Under the pieces are notes generated by a model that had not been told where the DNA came from, made no database searches, and worked only from the letters and a program-made list of their open reading frames with translations. From positions 40,269,081-40,333,080 of the forward strand of contig OX485809.1 in the NCBI GenBank assembly GCA_950295325.1: a stretch of DNA of 64,000 nucleotides, written 5' to 3'. The position numbers and the translations under genes are program-made. The stretch comes from Polytrichum commune. Its lineage: Eukaryota; Streptophyta; Polytrichopsida; Polytrichales; Polytrichaceae. Positions 12,878 to 23,689 of the stretch are shown here, piece by piece; position 1 is the first letter of the stretch; every line of letters begins with the position of its first letter.

Positions 12878-14080
12878 ACTTATGTTTGTCCCTCCAATCA
12901 ACATCAAATCACTCATTGGCTATTTGTAGATTCTAATCTGAAAGATATTGATGCTTAGGACAATAGTTTTGTTTGTGCATGGGAGTGTATTTGTAAGTAT
13001 GTTCCTCTCTTGTTCTTCATGACAGAAGTGGCAAAGTAAACCAAGGTAAATCTGCAATGTCCTACGACATCAGTTTTATTACCTTAACAGGACTTTAAAG
13101 GGGTCTTCTGGATTGAATGATAGGTGCTCGACTATCCAATTGAAAGTATACTTTAAAAACCTTCCATGACAGGTGTACAAAACTGCATATTAGAATCCTA
13201 CTCGGTCACATGCAGTTTTGTACACCTGTCTTATGAATTTAGAAGCTAATTCATTGACACTCATTTACAGAAAGAATATTTAATTGTTTGAAGCAACTCC
13301 CACCGTTGGGCTTATAATGCTCATCTGATTGAGCACCTCAGCCATCAATGTGAGAAGTGTTGGCCATGAAGTATGTTCTGTAGATTCATCAATTTCGCTG
13401 ACATTTGTGGCTATATTAGCTAGTCTCCGCAAATGGGAGGCAGGCATCCACTTAGCTTGGGTTTCCGTGTATGCTGCTTGCCCACAAGACTCTGGTGGGA
13501 ATAAGCACAAATGTATGAAATCTGGTGGTGTAGGGTTTGTATGTGCCAACCGGATGTTATTGTATCGTATGTGTTTAGTGGGCGCTTGGAAGTGTTGGGA
13601 CCCATGGTTGCGGCCCTCTACATTTTGAAAGGATGTAGCTCATCAGAGGTAAAACACATGTTGAGATGCTTTTCTAAGTAATGTAATATGGTTCCAAAAT
13701 GTTTTCAAGAGATAACACAAGATTATTTTTGAGGCGTAGTGGGGAAGCAATCAAAAGATCACATCCAAGTCTTTCAAAAGTCAAAGAAGGAAAAATGCAC
13801 ACATAGACTTCTAATGGGTTGAGAAGTGTTCACCTAAAAATTCATCATATTTACTATTAAATAATGAGAAACTTGAGATGATTGCTTGAAATCACATGTA
13901 CAATAGGGTGGTGGAAAGTCACAAGGTTATTATATTCTTGAAGTGGCTTAACTGTCAAAAGATCTCTTGAAATGTGAGAACTTCATAAGCTCTGTAGGAT
14001 AAACCACTCGTGAGCTTTTGTAGTCAAAATTTTGAAGGTGATATGTAGATTCAATAGCTATGTTTGAAGGATTTCACTTT
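12878..14080. other. 3' flank of the PHD-homeodomain gene, no further gene
   Basis: Contains the 3' UTR (end not resolved) and a perfect hairpin at 13168-13230. At 13465-13560 there is a fragment of the dispersed repeat also seen at 30280-30385 and 37525-37630 (shared words CTAGTGGGAATAAG and GTAGGGTTCGTACGTGCCAAC-like). No exon-like sequence was found on either strand. Confidence 0.5.
13168..13230. repeat. Perfect 21 bp inverted repeat (hairpin)
   Basis: Positions 13168-13188 are the exact reverse complement of 13210-13230, separated by a 21-nt loop. The arms begin GACAGGTGTACAAAACTG. It lies about 290 bp after the stop codon of the PHD-homeodomain gene, possibly in its 3' UTR. It could be a minimal MITE, a small-RNA precursor-like fold, or a transcription/processing signal. 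No target-site duplication is evident. Confidence 0.85.
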
Positions 14081-14806
14081 GTACATCTACCTCCACTTTA
14101 ATGTTCTCAATAGCCTTTGTCTTTGCACGCACTAGAGAAAACAATACCTCCCGCTTATCTACATGCAACGGAAGAGGTGGCAGTGAGCATGTTGCCCCAC
14201 CATTCCCCACATTGCTATTCCCTAAAAAACACAAACAAAAAATCAAATCAAAACAGAAAAATTATCCCATAGAGAAAGGGCCACATCTCAAAGTATCTCT
14301 CCAAAAACCAAACATGTGACAAAAGAAAGAGGACGCAAATGTGGGGAGGTGGGGGGACTACATGTGCAAAAGTTGAGGCGGCTCATGGGCATGGGCATAC
14401 CTCCATAGCCGGATACATATGGGTGTGGGGGCATATGGTTGCATGGGCTTGGGGGCTAGGGTGGACCGGGCAATTGGTTCCTATGCATGGAGGCAACATG
14501 CCGGGACAACACATGTGTATATTGTGTGCGGTAATGCCTCAAATGATACCCTTTTCTACACTCATGTTAGTCCGAGCGTGGTTATGAAGAGTCCACCCCT
14601 TAAGTGTATACCATTGCCGGCCTAAAATTAGGGCTCCAATGGAAGTAATACTTTGTTAGCCCAAAACTTTCATCTCCATGATGAAGGAAAAAAGTAAACA
14701 AAAAAACCAAAATGGAAAAGAACAATGACACTTTTTCTTGCCCTTTACTTTGGTAAAAACAAAAGCTTCTATTTACTTTTACGGAACCAAAAGTTAAATA
14801 CATATG

Positions 14807-14814
14807 TATAAATA
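14807..14814 (+). promoter_or_regulatory. TATA box of glycine-rich gene 1
   Basis: TATAAATA sits 155 bp before the start codon in a block conserved in all three copies (CATATGTATAAATAGGCC). A start of transcription about 30 bp further on would give a 5' leader of roughly 125-130 nt. Confidence 0.75.
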
Positions 14815-14968
14815 GGCCACACACATCCAATTCTCACCTATTTCATCGTTTGTCTACATCACAAGTTTGTCAAATTCCAAGTTCGTCAAAATCCAATTCT
14901 TGTCTAAATCATAATCTTGTCTATACCAAAAGTTTGGCAATACTTTGGAGCATCAACGTATCTTCATC

Positions 14969-15430
14969 ATGGCAAAGGTTGCACCATTCTTGCTCAAGAT
15001 GTCTTGGTTCGTGGTTGTAATGTTGGTCATTGCCAATCTCATATCAACCGTCGAAGGTTTTAGGTTCGGCCCCTTCGCAATGGCCCGTGGAGGACCTTTC
15101 GGCGGCGGTTTTGGAGGCGGTTTTGGAGGACTTGGACCTTTTGGAGGCGTAGGTCTCGGAGGAGTTGGACCTTTCGGAGGCGGTGGTGTTGGAGGACTCG
15201 GACCTTTCGGAGGTGCTGGTCTTGGAGGTCTAGGACCTTTTGGAGGCGGCGGTTTTGGGGGAGTAGGACCCTTTGGAGGCGTGGGACCTTTTGGAGGAGG
15301 AGCGGGACCTTTCGGAGGCGGCGGTTTGGGTTTCCCAATCAATAGTACCTTCCCAGGCTTAAACATCACCTTGCCCGCAATCAATGACTCCTTCCCTGGG
15401 TTCCCCTTCCCCGGGTTCCCTTTCCCTTAG
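14969..15430 (+). CDS. Secreted glycine-rich protein, copy 1
   Basis: Intronless, 153 aa. Residues 1-28 look like a signal peptide: a lysine near the start, then a hydrophobic core around SWFVVVMLVIANLIS, with likely cleavage after STVEG. Residues about 40-115 are nine GPFGG modules spaced by GVGLGG-like linkers. The C-terminal tail has three N-glycosylation sequons (NST, NIT, NDS) and ends with a repeated PGFPFP. The protein is probably delivered to the cell wall or apoplast as a structural glycine-rich protein; the exact role is unknown and no named family was recognised. ATG 14969 was chosen because the only in-frame upstream start is a TTG. The antisense frame is also open through the repeats but is a shadow of GGN codons. 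Confidence 0.78.
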   Translation: MAKVAPFLLKMSWFVVVMLVIANLISTVEGFRFGPFAMARGGPFGGGFGGGFGGLGPFGGVGLGGVGPFGGGGVGGLGPFGGAGLGGLGPFGGGGFGGVGPFGGVGPFGGGAGPFGGGGLGFPINSTFPGLNITLPAINDSFPGFPFPGFPFP

Positions 15431-15917
15431 TCACCGAATCGACTGCACGTACAACATGTTGGCGGTCAAGGCTCTCCACCGGCTATTTTTGTTTTGTAAA
15501 GATCAAGCAAAGCTTCATAGAGTTGGGCATCGGCTTGTAGTGTGGGGTGCCGATGGTTGGGTTGGGAGGATGTTTGGGTGTGCTTCTTTTTTAGAGTGAT
15601 TCATGAGAGGTTGTTGGAGGAGCGGACTCAAATCGACCTCCCTATTTTTCCCCCAATAATATGAAGTATGATTTGCTTGATCAATCATGTGTGTGAATTG
15701 GTTGGTGTGTCTTGAATGTTTGAGAGATCGTAATTCTTGTGGTGTATGCATGGCCTTGGGTTTATCACCTTTATGCACAAAGAATTTTGCAACAAAAACA
15801 ACACCACATTCACGTGTGCAGAGATCACACATAACCTCGAATAATTAGACACGTCCAATCTTCTTTTGCTGAGATTCACACCTCGCATACTTATACGATA
15901 GAAATAGGGTGCACAAA

Positions 15918-17242
15918 AATTCTTTCTCTTTAGCAAGATCTCAGTAATATAGACTAAGAGTCCCATTTTGAAACGTTTAGATATTTATTTTGTCAAACTA
16001 GGATTAGTATACTGCAAAACAATTTCAAGTACAGTCAAAAGCACTTGAGGTTTGAAAATGTTTCTTATAATGTTTAAACTGACTTTTCTTCAACTATAGT
16101 ATTGGGTGAAATAACAAGTTCCCTCTCAAGAGCAATTAAGATAGACGTGTGTAATTTAGTTACTTATCTTCATTGAACACTATACTTGAGTGGTATGTCA
16201 TGAGGTGAGGCTCCAAGAACGGAAACCAAAAAAGACATTTAGTTTAAAGAGATTGGACTACAAACTCAAAATATGATAGTATCCTTTCGAAACTCAACAA
16301 TCAACATAATTGGGTGGAACCTATATGACCATTTAACGAGCACAGAAATCCTCACTTTGATAGTAAGTATTATATTCATACGAGCTCCAAGAATCATGAG
16401 GAAAGAGGCTACGGCCTCGATTTGGATTTGCTAACCTTCTTGTACTAATCGCGTGTTTCATATCCTTGGAGAAGTGGGCTAGTCGGAAAAATGTAACCAT
16501 CTTAGTGTTTCAACGTTTGTAGCTCATTCACGTAATTGGCAAGCTTTTTGCTTGGAAGCTGAATGGGTTGCGGAGTAGCGCATGTCTTCCACCCTCTTCC
16601 GAACTTGGCCTCCTTCCTCGCTAAATAATCTCCTCACTGCTGCCTCGATCGATCGCTCCCCTTCTTGTAAAAATCTTAATCTTCTTTCTCAATCTCAATC
16701 GCCACCTTTGATATATCCACGAGAAATCTACAATCAAAGAATTGTAGCACACAACATTCTTCCATGATTAATCTGACCCAACTGGCAAATTAGAGAGAAT
16801 CCCTGAATGGGGAGATTGAGCCACTCAGAATCTGAATTGCGACAAGACTGTTGTTGTAATATAGGGTGTTAGTGTGCCACATGCCTCTGTTAACTACAAC
16901 TGTCACAAGGTAAAAACCCATCTCCGTGGACACAGAATTTGACATAACTTGATATGCTCCAGTAGTTGGACATGCATGGTGCTTTTCTTGGCTGGTTAGA
17001 TTATGTTGCAAGGGAGGGCTCTTTGCATGATGCTCATGTGGAGAAGCTCTGGGGATGACATTGGGCTTGGGTGATGTAGTTGATGGTTTCTAAGAGATCA
17101 GAACTCTGACATTCACGAAGATTATGTGATGGTTCCCATAGGATCTGACACGACGTACACTGGACAGCCTCTTCGCAAATTTGTCTACAGGTAATACCGA
17201 CGACTTATTTTTCGGTGCTGTGTGTGAGAATGAGATACTCAC
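15918..17242. other. Intergenic, repeat fragments only
   Basis: AT-rich. Contains one copy of a dispersed repeat at about 16180-16400 (see that entry). A plus-strand ORF at 16582-16767 has no recognisable features. The minus strand up to 17242 might hold a degraded continuation of the glycosyltransferase remnant, but no conserved motif was found there. Confidence 0.5.
16180..16400 (+). repeat. Dispersed repeat family R1, copy 1
   Basis: Shared word order: TTGAGTGGTATGTG, then ACACCAAAAAGACATGTGTTT, then TTGGACTANNTGCTCAAAATATG, then GGGGGACCTATATGACC, then ATTCATACGAGCTCC. It is found again at about 32625-32770, 32905-33100, 42835-43050 and 60335-60525, with a reversed fragment near 42205-42240. 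Non-coding; class not determined. Confidence 0.65.
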
Positions 17243-18661
17243 CGTGCATTCAACTGTTGCTCGGCTATTGAGGGCCATGTAAGCATCGGTACACCGGCAC
17301 TTCTACTCTCGAGTGTGGAATTCCATCCACAATGAGACAGAAAACCGGCAGTAGCAGGGTGCTTCAAAATTTGTTGTTGAGGTGCCCAACCAGAATATAT
17401 GAATGCACTGCGCTCCACCCGTCCTAGAAATCCTGCACAATAATATGATAAAATCATGAGAAATGGCACCCGATGAAAGCTTGCAGTAGATCAAATTGTG
17501 AAGAAATAGTCATGTTGCGCCTTGCAGTACAGTATCATGGTATCTCGTTACAGTTCGCGCATTATCAGAAGTACTCACCAGTTTTTGAGCAGCAATTTCT
17601 CTGATTGTAGGGCGAGGCCCGCAATTCGAGTTTCACCTACAATCAACCTCAGAGTACCAGTAGGAATTTAAGCAAGGATGCTGGACCGAAATGAGGTAAG
17701 TAACCACTTGAAATGTGGTGAATCATGTCAAAATCGGTCTATATTCAATTGGCCATGATTTCAAATTATCTTTTTACCTCATCGAGTCATCACATCGAGC
17801 CTCCCAAATATGTTCAAAATTGAACCTAGAGTGGTTAACATGTTTTGAGTAGATATTAGTCTAATCACGTCGTTAAAAGGGCCTTTTTGGTGTTCTTTCA
17901 GAACTACAAGCCTTGCCATATCTATCTTTGAAATAGAGGTGTTTGATTAAGAGTGACAATATTATGCACACATCTCTTATTGGCATTGATAACTTTGACA
18001 CGGTGGGGGAAGCCAATAACCTCCTTTATCATGGATCGAACTCTTCGGATTTTTGGTCATATTAGGACACCTAATGTGGGTTTCGTAGACCATGATGACA
18101 TATTTAACCCTTCTCGGGGCAGTATAGTTCCAGCACATGGTTTCAACACGTGCACCCCGGAGAGTTGCCCCGCTCATTGTTTTGCGTTCTGACAACATTG
18201 TATGTTTTATGGCAATGAAATTCAAAACTAAAAATAACGAAAGGAAAGAAGAAGATGCACACAAACCTTAAATTATTGAAGGCAAAGTGTGGAAGGGATT
18301 GAAAGGCTAAGTTACCAGGAGGGAGTAGGCCGGCTATGGCGGGGAAGGTGCTTGTGGTCGTCAACACCCACAAGAATGGTTGGTCACTCGCCTCTAGACC
18401 CTCCGCTAGCTCATGAAGTTGTAACCTTGAGTGCGGCGCAATCGCACCGCTTCCGAAAGCCACATATAGGACAGACTTAGGGGATTGTGTCCCCAACCAC
18501 TGGAGACATTGATTGATGTTGTCCCTTCTTCCAGATTCATCCCTGGTAATTTCCATGGTTTCATGGTTGCCATCCGCTTCTTGCAACAAACACATCGGGC
18601 CAACTGGGATGAAACCGCATGTCTGCAAGATGGTGGGACATGCCATGAGCTGGATCCCCAA
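17243..18661 (-). pseudogene. UDP-glycosyltransferase remnant (C-terminal half)
   Basis: Two exon-like blocks join correctly: 18661-18316 and 17432-17243. The GT-AG intron between them splits a glycine codon, giving LLPPG/FLGRV. The first block reads like the middle of plant family 1 UGTs (CGFIPVGPMCLLQ, QWLGTQSPKSVLYVAFGSG, LAEGLEASDQPFLWVL). The second holds most of the PSPG UDP-sugar motif: [28 protein letters not shown] and ending in AEQ. The second block ends at a plausible donor. No N-terminal acceptor-binding half was found upstream to about 19.4 kb, and no convincing C-terminal exon. A functional enzyme (about 450-480 aa) is therefore unlikely, though an N-terminal exon beyond a long intron cannot be excluded. 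Confidence 0.8.
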
Positions 18662-20273
18662 AATGATGTGAGAATATGTATAAAGATAGACCGGTGAGAA
18701 CTTTCCTACATAGCAAATACGTGAATACCTATACTCCAGGGTGGTTTTGCAACTAACAACTTCATTAAAGTGACATGGACATTGACAACAAACCGAAACA
18801 AATGCTTCATTTGAAGAGACCCAACAATAATCTTCAGGGGGAAATATCCATAATATGAAAGTCTTTACACTTGGAGATACTTGTTATTTCACCTATAACC
18901 CTACATCGGATTTGAGGATTGTTATATTTAAAAGTCTAGAATCTTGTCTTTGGAGAATCTTGTAATGTCCCACGAAAATGCAATTTATGACCGATACCAA
19001 TTATTTTGGTGGTGTCCACATACATTTGCAAGTATAGGTAAGTGCTTGGATAAGTGTAATGGGCACGGGCTCTCAGTCTCGTGTGTGAAGTGGCCCTAAG
19101 TTTTGAATGGAGTGTAAACAATTAAGTCGTTCTGGAACTGTCTTCTTTTTACAATTTTCCCTTGTTGAGTTTGTGTTCAAATGGGAGATGCCAAAGCCAT
19201 GTCACTTCAGTTCTACCTTGTTGACAATATTATTGTCCGTAAATTCCCCACAGTAAATGCGCTTAACTAGACACTTTTACTGCAGTAACTTCCCAACACT
19301 GTAATATCATACTTGTGAAATTCATAGCCATTCATTAAAAAAAAAAAAAATCAATTTGTAATATAATAGACAAATCATTCGCTCTCCATAAACGGCCACT
19401 TTTTCACCAACTTCCAACATGGCTAGCCAAGTGTGGATTAAAGGATGCGAACCTGGGAGAGTGCACGTGAGGGGTATTAAATTTTGCAATTACGGTTTAC
19501 AAACTATGCATAGGGTTAGGGCATTATGTTTCTTGGCAATGTATATATTATGGGTATATAGTGCATTGTGGGACATTAATTGGACTCATACGTAAATTTG
19601 CAACAAGAACATACATACATAATATAAGAGGTTAGGTAGGTTTTTAGAAGAATCCCTTTGGGCATCAATATATAGGTTTTGGGACGATCCTATGAATCAC
19701 ATGAATCCCCTATGAAGCCCATGTTGTTAAAGGGTTTGGATCTTCTTGATGTCGAAATTTGACCTCTAGGCAATAACGATTGTTGCATGAATATTACCAT
19801 CAATAATAGGCGCGGGTCTTGCCTTGAAGTTTGGATGGTGTTGGGTCATTGTTTCAAGCTTTCAATCTTCTTCATGTCCAAACAAGGATACAATACGCTA
19901 TCCACAATCATTCATAAGGGCCTTGGGGGGTGCACTGTACTAAACATGTACGAGTATACGTGAGTGCACAAGAGGGGTATTGATTTGGACCTTGCCGTAT
20001 TACGTATACATATGGTATACATGTTATAATTTATAGTTATGTACATATATGGAAGGCCTTTAAAAAGTATACAATAATGTACTTGTATGGTATAATTCTA
20101 CATATCATAAGTTTTCATATTGGATGCGGAGGAAGTTTTGTAATCGTTGGGTGGAGTATAGGGATCCAATTGACTTGATGGACCGTCCATCAAACGTGGA
20201 GATTGGTTTATGTTGGTATCAAAAGGGGCTAACAACAAGTGGACATATGATCTTACTGATCATTTGATGGTAG
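18662..20273. other. Intergenic, no gene recognised
   Basis: AT-rich, with one transposon-end fragment (19041-19096) and an ATAC/GTAT-rich stretch at about 19995-20100. This is where the missing N-terminal part of the glycosyltransferase would be expected on the minus strand, but nothing similar was seen. Confidence 0.5.
19041..19096 (-). mobile_element. Solo end of a PIF/Harbinger-like element
   Basis: The stretch matches the right terminus of the complete element at 40620-41118, including GGGCTCTCAGTCTCGTGTGT and the end GAAGTGGCCC. The opposite terminus was not found within 1 kb, so it is a truncated copy. Confidence 0.7.
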
Positions 20274-20281
20274 ACTTAGAG

Positions 20282-20629
20282 CTCGGGGGGGGGGGGGGGG
20301 AGTGTGTTAAAAAGTTAAGGATATAGGTGCGAACAACCACTATTTTATAGGGGGGGTATTACTTTCAAATTTTTTTTTTTTTTCACATGCTATCATTATG
20401 TGAATTTCTGCTTTGGGTTAATAGAAAAATGGCTTGCATTACTTCTAATTCCAAATTACCTATTATTCCATACCCTATAGTACTTTAAAGATGTCCTGTG
20501 TCATTTTTGATACCCTATATTACTCTTAACTCCATTTATAATTTTTTGCCCCCATGTTTTTAAAATACCCTATCATTTGTTCGCACGTATATTGCTACTC
20601 CAACCAATGACTACCCCCCCCCCCCCGAG
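20282..20629 (-). mobile_element. hAT-like MITE, copy 2 (G/C-tract ends)
   Basis: Reverse-oriented copy of the element at 1500-1835. The ends are CTCGGGG and CCCCGAG. An 8 bp target-site duplication ACTTAGAG lies at 20274-20281 and 20630-20637. The terminal G run is longer (17) than in copy 1. The interior is highly similar over its whole length and non-coding. Confidence 0.9.
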
Positions 20630-20637
20630 ACTTAGAG

Positions 20638-23600
20638 ACAATAATTGCATTGGCTACAATGACATACATTGGTGTATCAAATGTTTATGAGTTACATCCG
20701 GGAGATGAAAAAGCTTTCAACGACTTTGCTGATGAAAGCTAGGATATTTTGTTATACATATTATAGGGGTTGATTATTGTTCAAAAGTATATTTGTATAC
20801 TTATGTTAATGACTATATATGAATGGATGTTTTTTTGTGTATACATATTGTCACTTGTATATTTATTGTTGCAATTGTATGTGTATTACTTCATTTCACA
20901 AAAAATAACTTGTATATAGGGGGTTTTTAGAGTATGCAGTGAACGCACGTGATTCTAGGTTTTAATGAAAGGTGCACCCCCCGAGATAAGGGCAATATCA
21001 ATAACTATGAAAACTCATGATAATAATTGTCATCGTATTCCTTGAAATTGAAAACAAAGAAAACAAATGTAAAAAATGGAATTTTTGGCAAGCTTTGCAA
21101 TAAAATTATGTTGCAATAACTATTTAACATCAAATATAACAATCTTGACTACATACCAAAACCCCCCCCCCCCTCTTTTTCACACCAAGACTCTATCTAC
21201 TTTTTGTTCATGCATGCATGGTGGCACGCAACATCTTGAAACCCTTGATTTATTCTAGAAATTTCATCCATATTTATTTTGATTCGAATTGTATGGATTT
21301 AGTCCAATAATCAAATTTCACCAAATTTTATTTATTTTTAAATTGATTGTATGCCACATACAAATAAGTCTTAAAAATTACATTTTTTAACGCATCTTTG
21401 AGAAATAACCAGTTGAATTTCAAGACTCCGGAAAAATTACCGGTCATTTTAGAGGAATCTACAGAATATACCTCAGATTGATACAGACAAAACCGAAGAT
21501 CGCGACATGTCTGTAACCGGCGGGACTTGGAAACCCTAGGATCTTGACCGATTATGCTCAAAAATCTCTCCGGATTCTCTTGGTGTGAATTGGCCGTTCG
21601 AAGGTAGGTAAGCAGGCCGCGAGAGTTTTGAATGGCTTCTCAATGCATGGGGAGAGCCGGCCGCTAGTTACAGATGAACCGGTTGAGTTTGAGAAATAAC
21701 TGGTTGATGTCCATCAACACTTCAGGAACATTAACGATCAATGTAGAGGAATCTAGAAAATACCTCAAATTGGTAGAGGAAAACCGAAAGATCAAACCAT
21801 GTGACCGACCGGTTGGACTTGGAAACACAAGGATTTCGACCGATTATGCCCAAAAATCTCCCCGAACATTTGCCGCTTTCTCGCCCTTTCCCCACCACTG
21901 TGACATGGATCTTGTTGTCCTCCAGGTCCATTGCGGTTTGGCCCTCGCACGAGATCAGAGGAACCATGCCCACTACCTTCGTCGTCGTCTCTCACGACTC
22001 CACGCATGGGCGCCATCGCCCCACACCCCTGCTCCAACCAAACAATGTCTCTCGCATCACCTGACGAGACCAGGGTCCCATTCCGCACACCATCATCGTG
22101 ACAGTAGTGGCGGCTCGCTCGAGGCTCAGCAGGCAGCTTGCCATGCCCCTTGAGCTCCCAAGAATCACTGGGCTATTGCCGCAGGAGCTCACGCTTTCTC
22201 TTCACAGTGGAAGGAGGCTGAAATTGAGCGTGCAGGGAGCACAGATGTGTGGAACCTGAATCTATGGTTTCAACAACAACAACAACAACGTGATTTGTAG
22301 CTCGTTCATTATCTTTTGAGAACTTAAGGAAGATCATAGAGGGAAAGCCAATGGGGGATGTGATATGATAGGAGCGAGGAATTTGGTGGTTGAGCGATGC
22401 ATTCTGTTTGCCATTGGAGTGATCAGCATGGTTGACATTGATAAGAGCTCAAATTGTGCACGAATATGTAGAGGTTAGTTCTTACTTGTAGCAGGGCCAT
22501 TTCTACGGTTTGCAAATCGGCCATGCCTTGACTGTCCATATCATGATGCCGGTTTGATAACAACTACGAGACAACAAATAGACGGGAGGAGATTCGAACC
22601 GGACTTTGAAACGCAGGTATACTAAGCCTTTCAATCGCGATTCTCCTTGGAGCGGTTCTTCCTTGCAAGTAAGGGAATCCACATTTGTCACTCTTGCCAC
22701 AATTGACAAGCATGAAGATGTTGTGTGAATGATTGCATAGTCATATTTTGCGGATTTTTTTGCAACCGTTGTTATGGAACAATAATTCCATCACTATCTA
22801 GAGTTATGATATTTGGATTTGGCGTGACGAACTTCAATTTCTCTTTACATCTTTGATTCTTAGGTCGATTAGTGAGATTCTTATTGAAGATTGGTGTACG
22901 ACCCTTTTAAGAAATTTTAACAAGTGACCTTAGATCGATCAACAAGATTTGAAACCGGGAGCTAGTGGTTTCTTTGTGAGTTGTGACTGCCACATTGTTT
23001 CTTGAGCGGATGCCACTCCTTTTTGCTTGACAATGAGGAGTTGGATAACTGTTGTTAAATCAGTTGTTGCCGACTATGTGCTTCCGGTTTTTATTTGGTG
23101 GCATTGCAATTTGACAGAATTCGGTCTCAAGTAAGTGAGAATGGTGGTTTGTTGCAAGCCATGGGGATCAGGCCAATTAGCAAATTGGTTGCAAGATGTT
23201 GGCCTTTCCCGATGTTGCTCGCTCAATAGAGGCGTTACTTAGACATCGGAGAAGATGATCGATGATGGTAGGGAACCATGTCCGAGATAGCTTGCTTTGA
23301 TACGAGTTGGAAGAGATTTTGAAGCAGCTAGCATCTGGAGAAAGCAGCTTTTTACTCACAAGACTACATGGATATTTCTTCAAAACCTTATAATCACTAC
23401 AATGCCCTCCTGAACCAAAGTAAAGTGCTCGATTGAAGCTTTAGAAGGAAATACCAGTTGGTGGTCCCGTTGATTGGACGTAGAGTATGGTGATGTGGTG
23501 ATGTGGTATGTACAATGGCAGTCCCCTACTCCACACAATTTCACGTTGAATATCAACTGTAATATCACCGGGCCTTGGGAAGTGTTAAGAGAAACAAAAC

Positions 23601-23689
23601 AAAGTACTCCAATTTCTTGATGACTCGAAGTCTACAAACATGACACTTCGATCAGTCCAGAAGCAGTTTACACATTGAACATCCACGAT
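20638..23689. other. Intergenic; GC-rich islet 21870-22200
   Basis: Mostly AT-rich. Between about 21870 and 22200 base composition shifts to GC-rich and several overlapping frames stay open on both strands (longest 21674-22153 on plus, 22088-21792 on minus). None shows a domain I recognise. It could be a fragment of a gene or retroelement. A trinucleotide CAA run is at 22268-22289. The rest shows no exon-like sequence. Confidence 0.4.
21393..21870 (+). repeat. Local duplication (two copies), third copy at 63845-64000
   Basis: The blocks 21400-21570 and 21680-21865 share GAGAAATAACNNGTTGA, TAGAGGAATCTA, ACCTCAGATTG-like, GGACTTGGAAAC and GACCGATTATGC. The last 155 bp of the window repeat the beginning of the same sequence (CAGATGAACCGGTTGAGTTT) and run off the edge. 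Confidence 0.7.

Larger units (their letters stand above)
14082..15917 (+). repeat. Glycine-rich gene duplication, unit 1
   Basis: The first of three copies of a segment that carries promoter, glycine-rich gene and 3' flank. From 14082 it matches 38492 onward (unit 3). From about 14405 it also matches 30655 onward (unit 2). Homology ends near 15917 after AAATAGGGTGCACAAAAA. Relative to units 2 and 3 it lacks about 39 bp near 15737, where the others read CTCGTGGGAGGGTGTGC. Confidence 0.9.

Noticed and set aside
14953-15384. 143-codon antisense ORF over each glycine-rich gene (also 31152-31583, 39377-39808)
   Set aside because: It is the proline-rich mirror of GGN/CCN repeats, without a promoter or signal of its own; the sense frame has signal peptide, TATA box and sequons.
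15384-15599. 71-codon plus ORF after each glycine-rich gene
   Set aside because: Overlaps the end of the sense gene in another frame, starts without an ATG consistent with translation, and is conserved only because the whole segment was recently duplicated.
21674-22153. 159-codon ORF in the GC-rich islet
   Set aside because: Overlapping frames are open on both strands, no domain or splice logic was seen, and its 5' part lies in a dispersed repeat.
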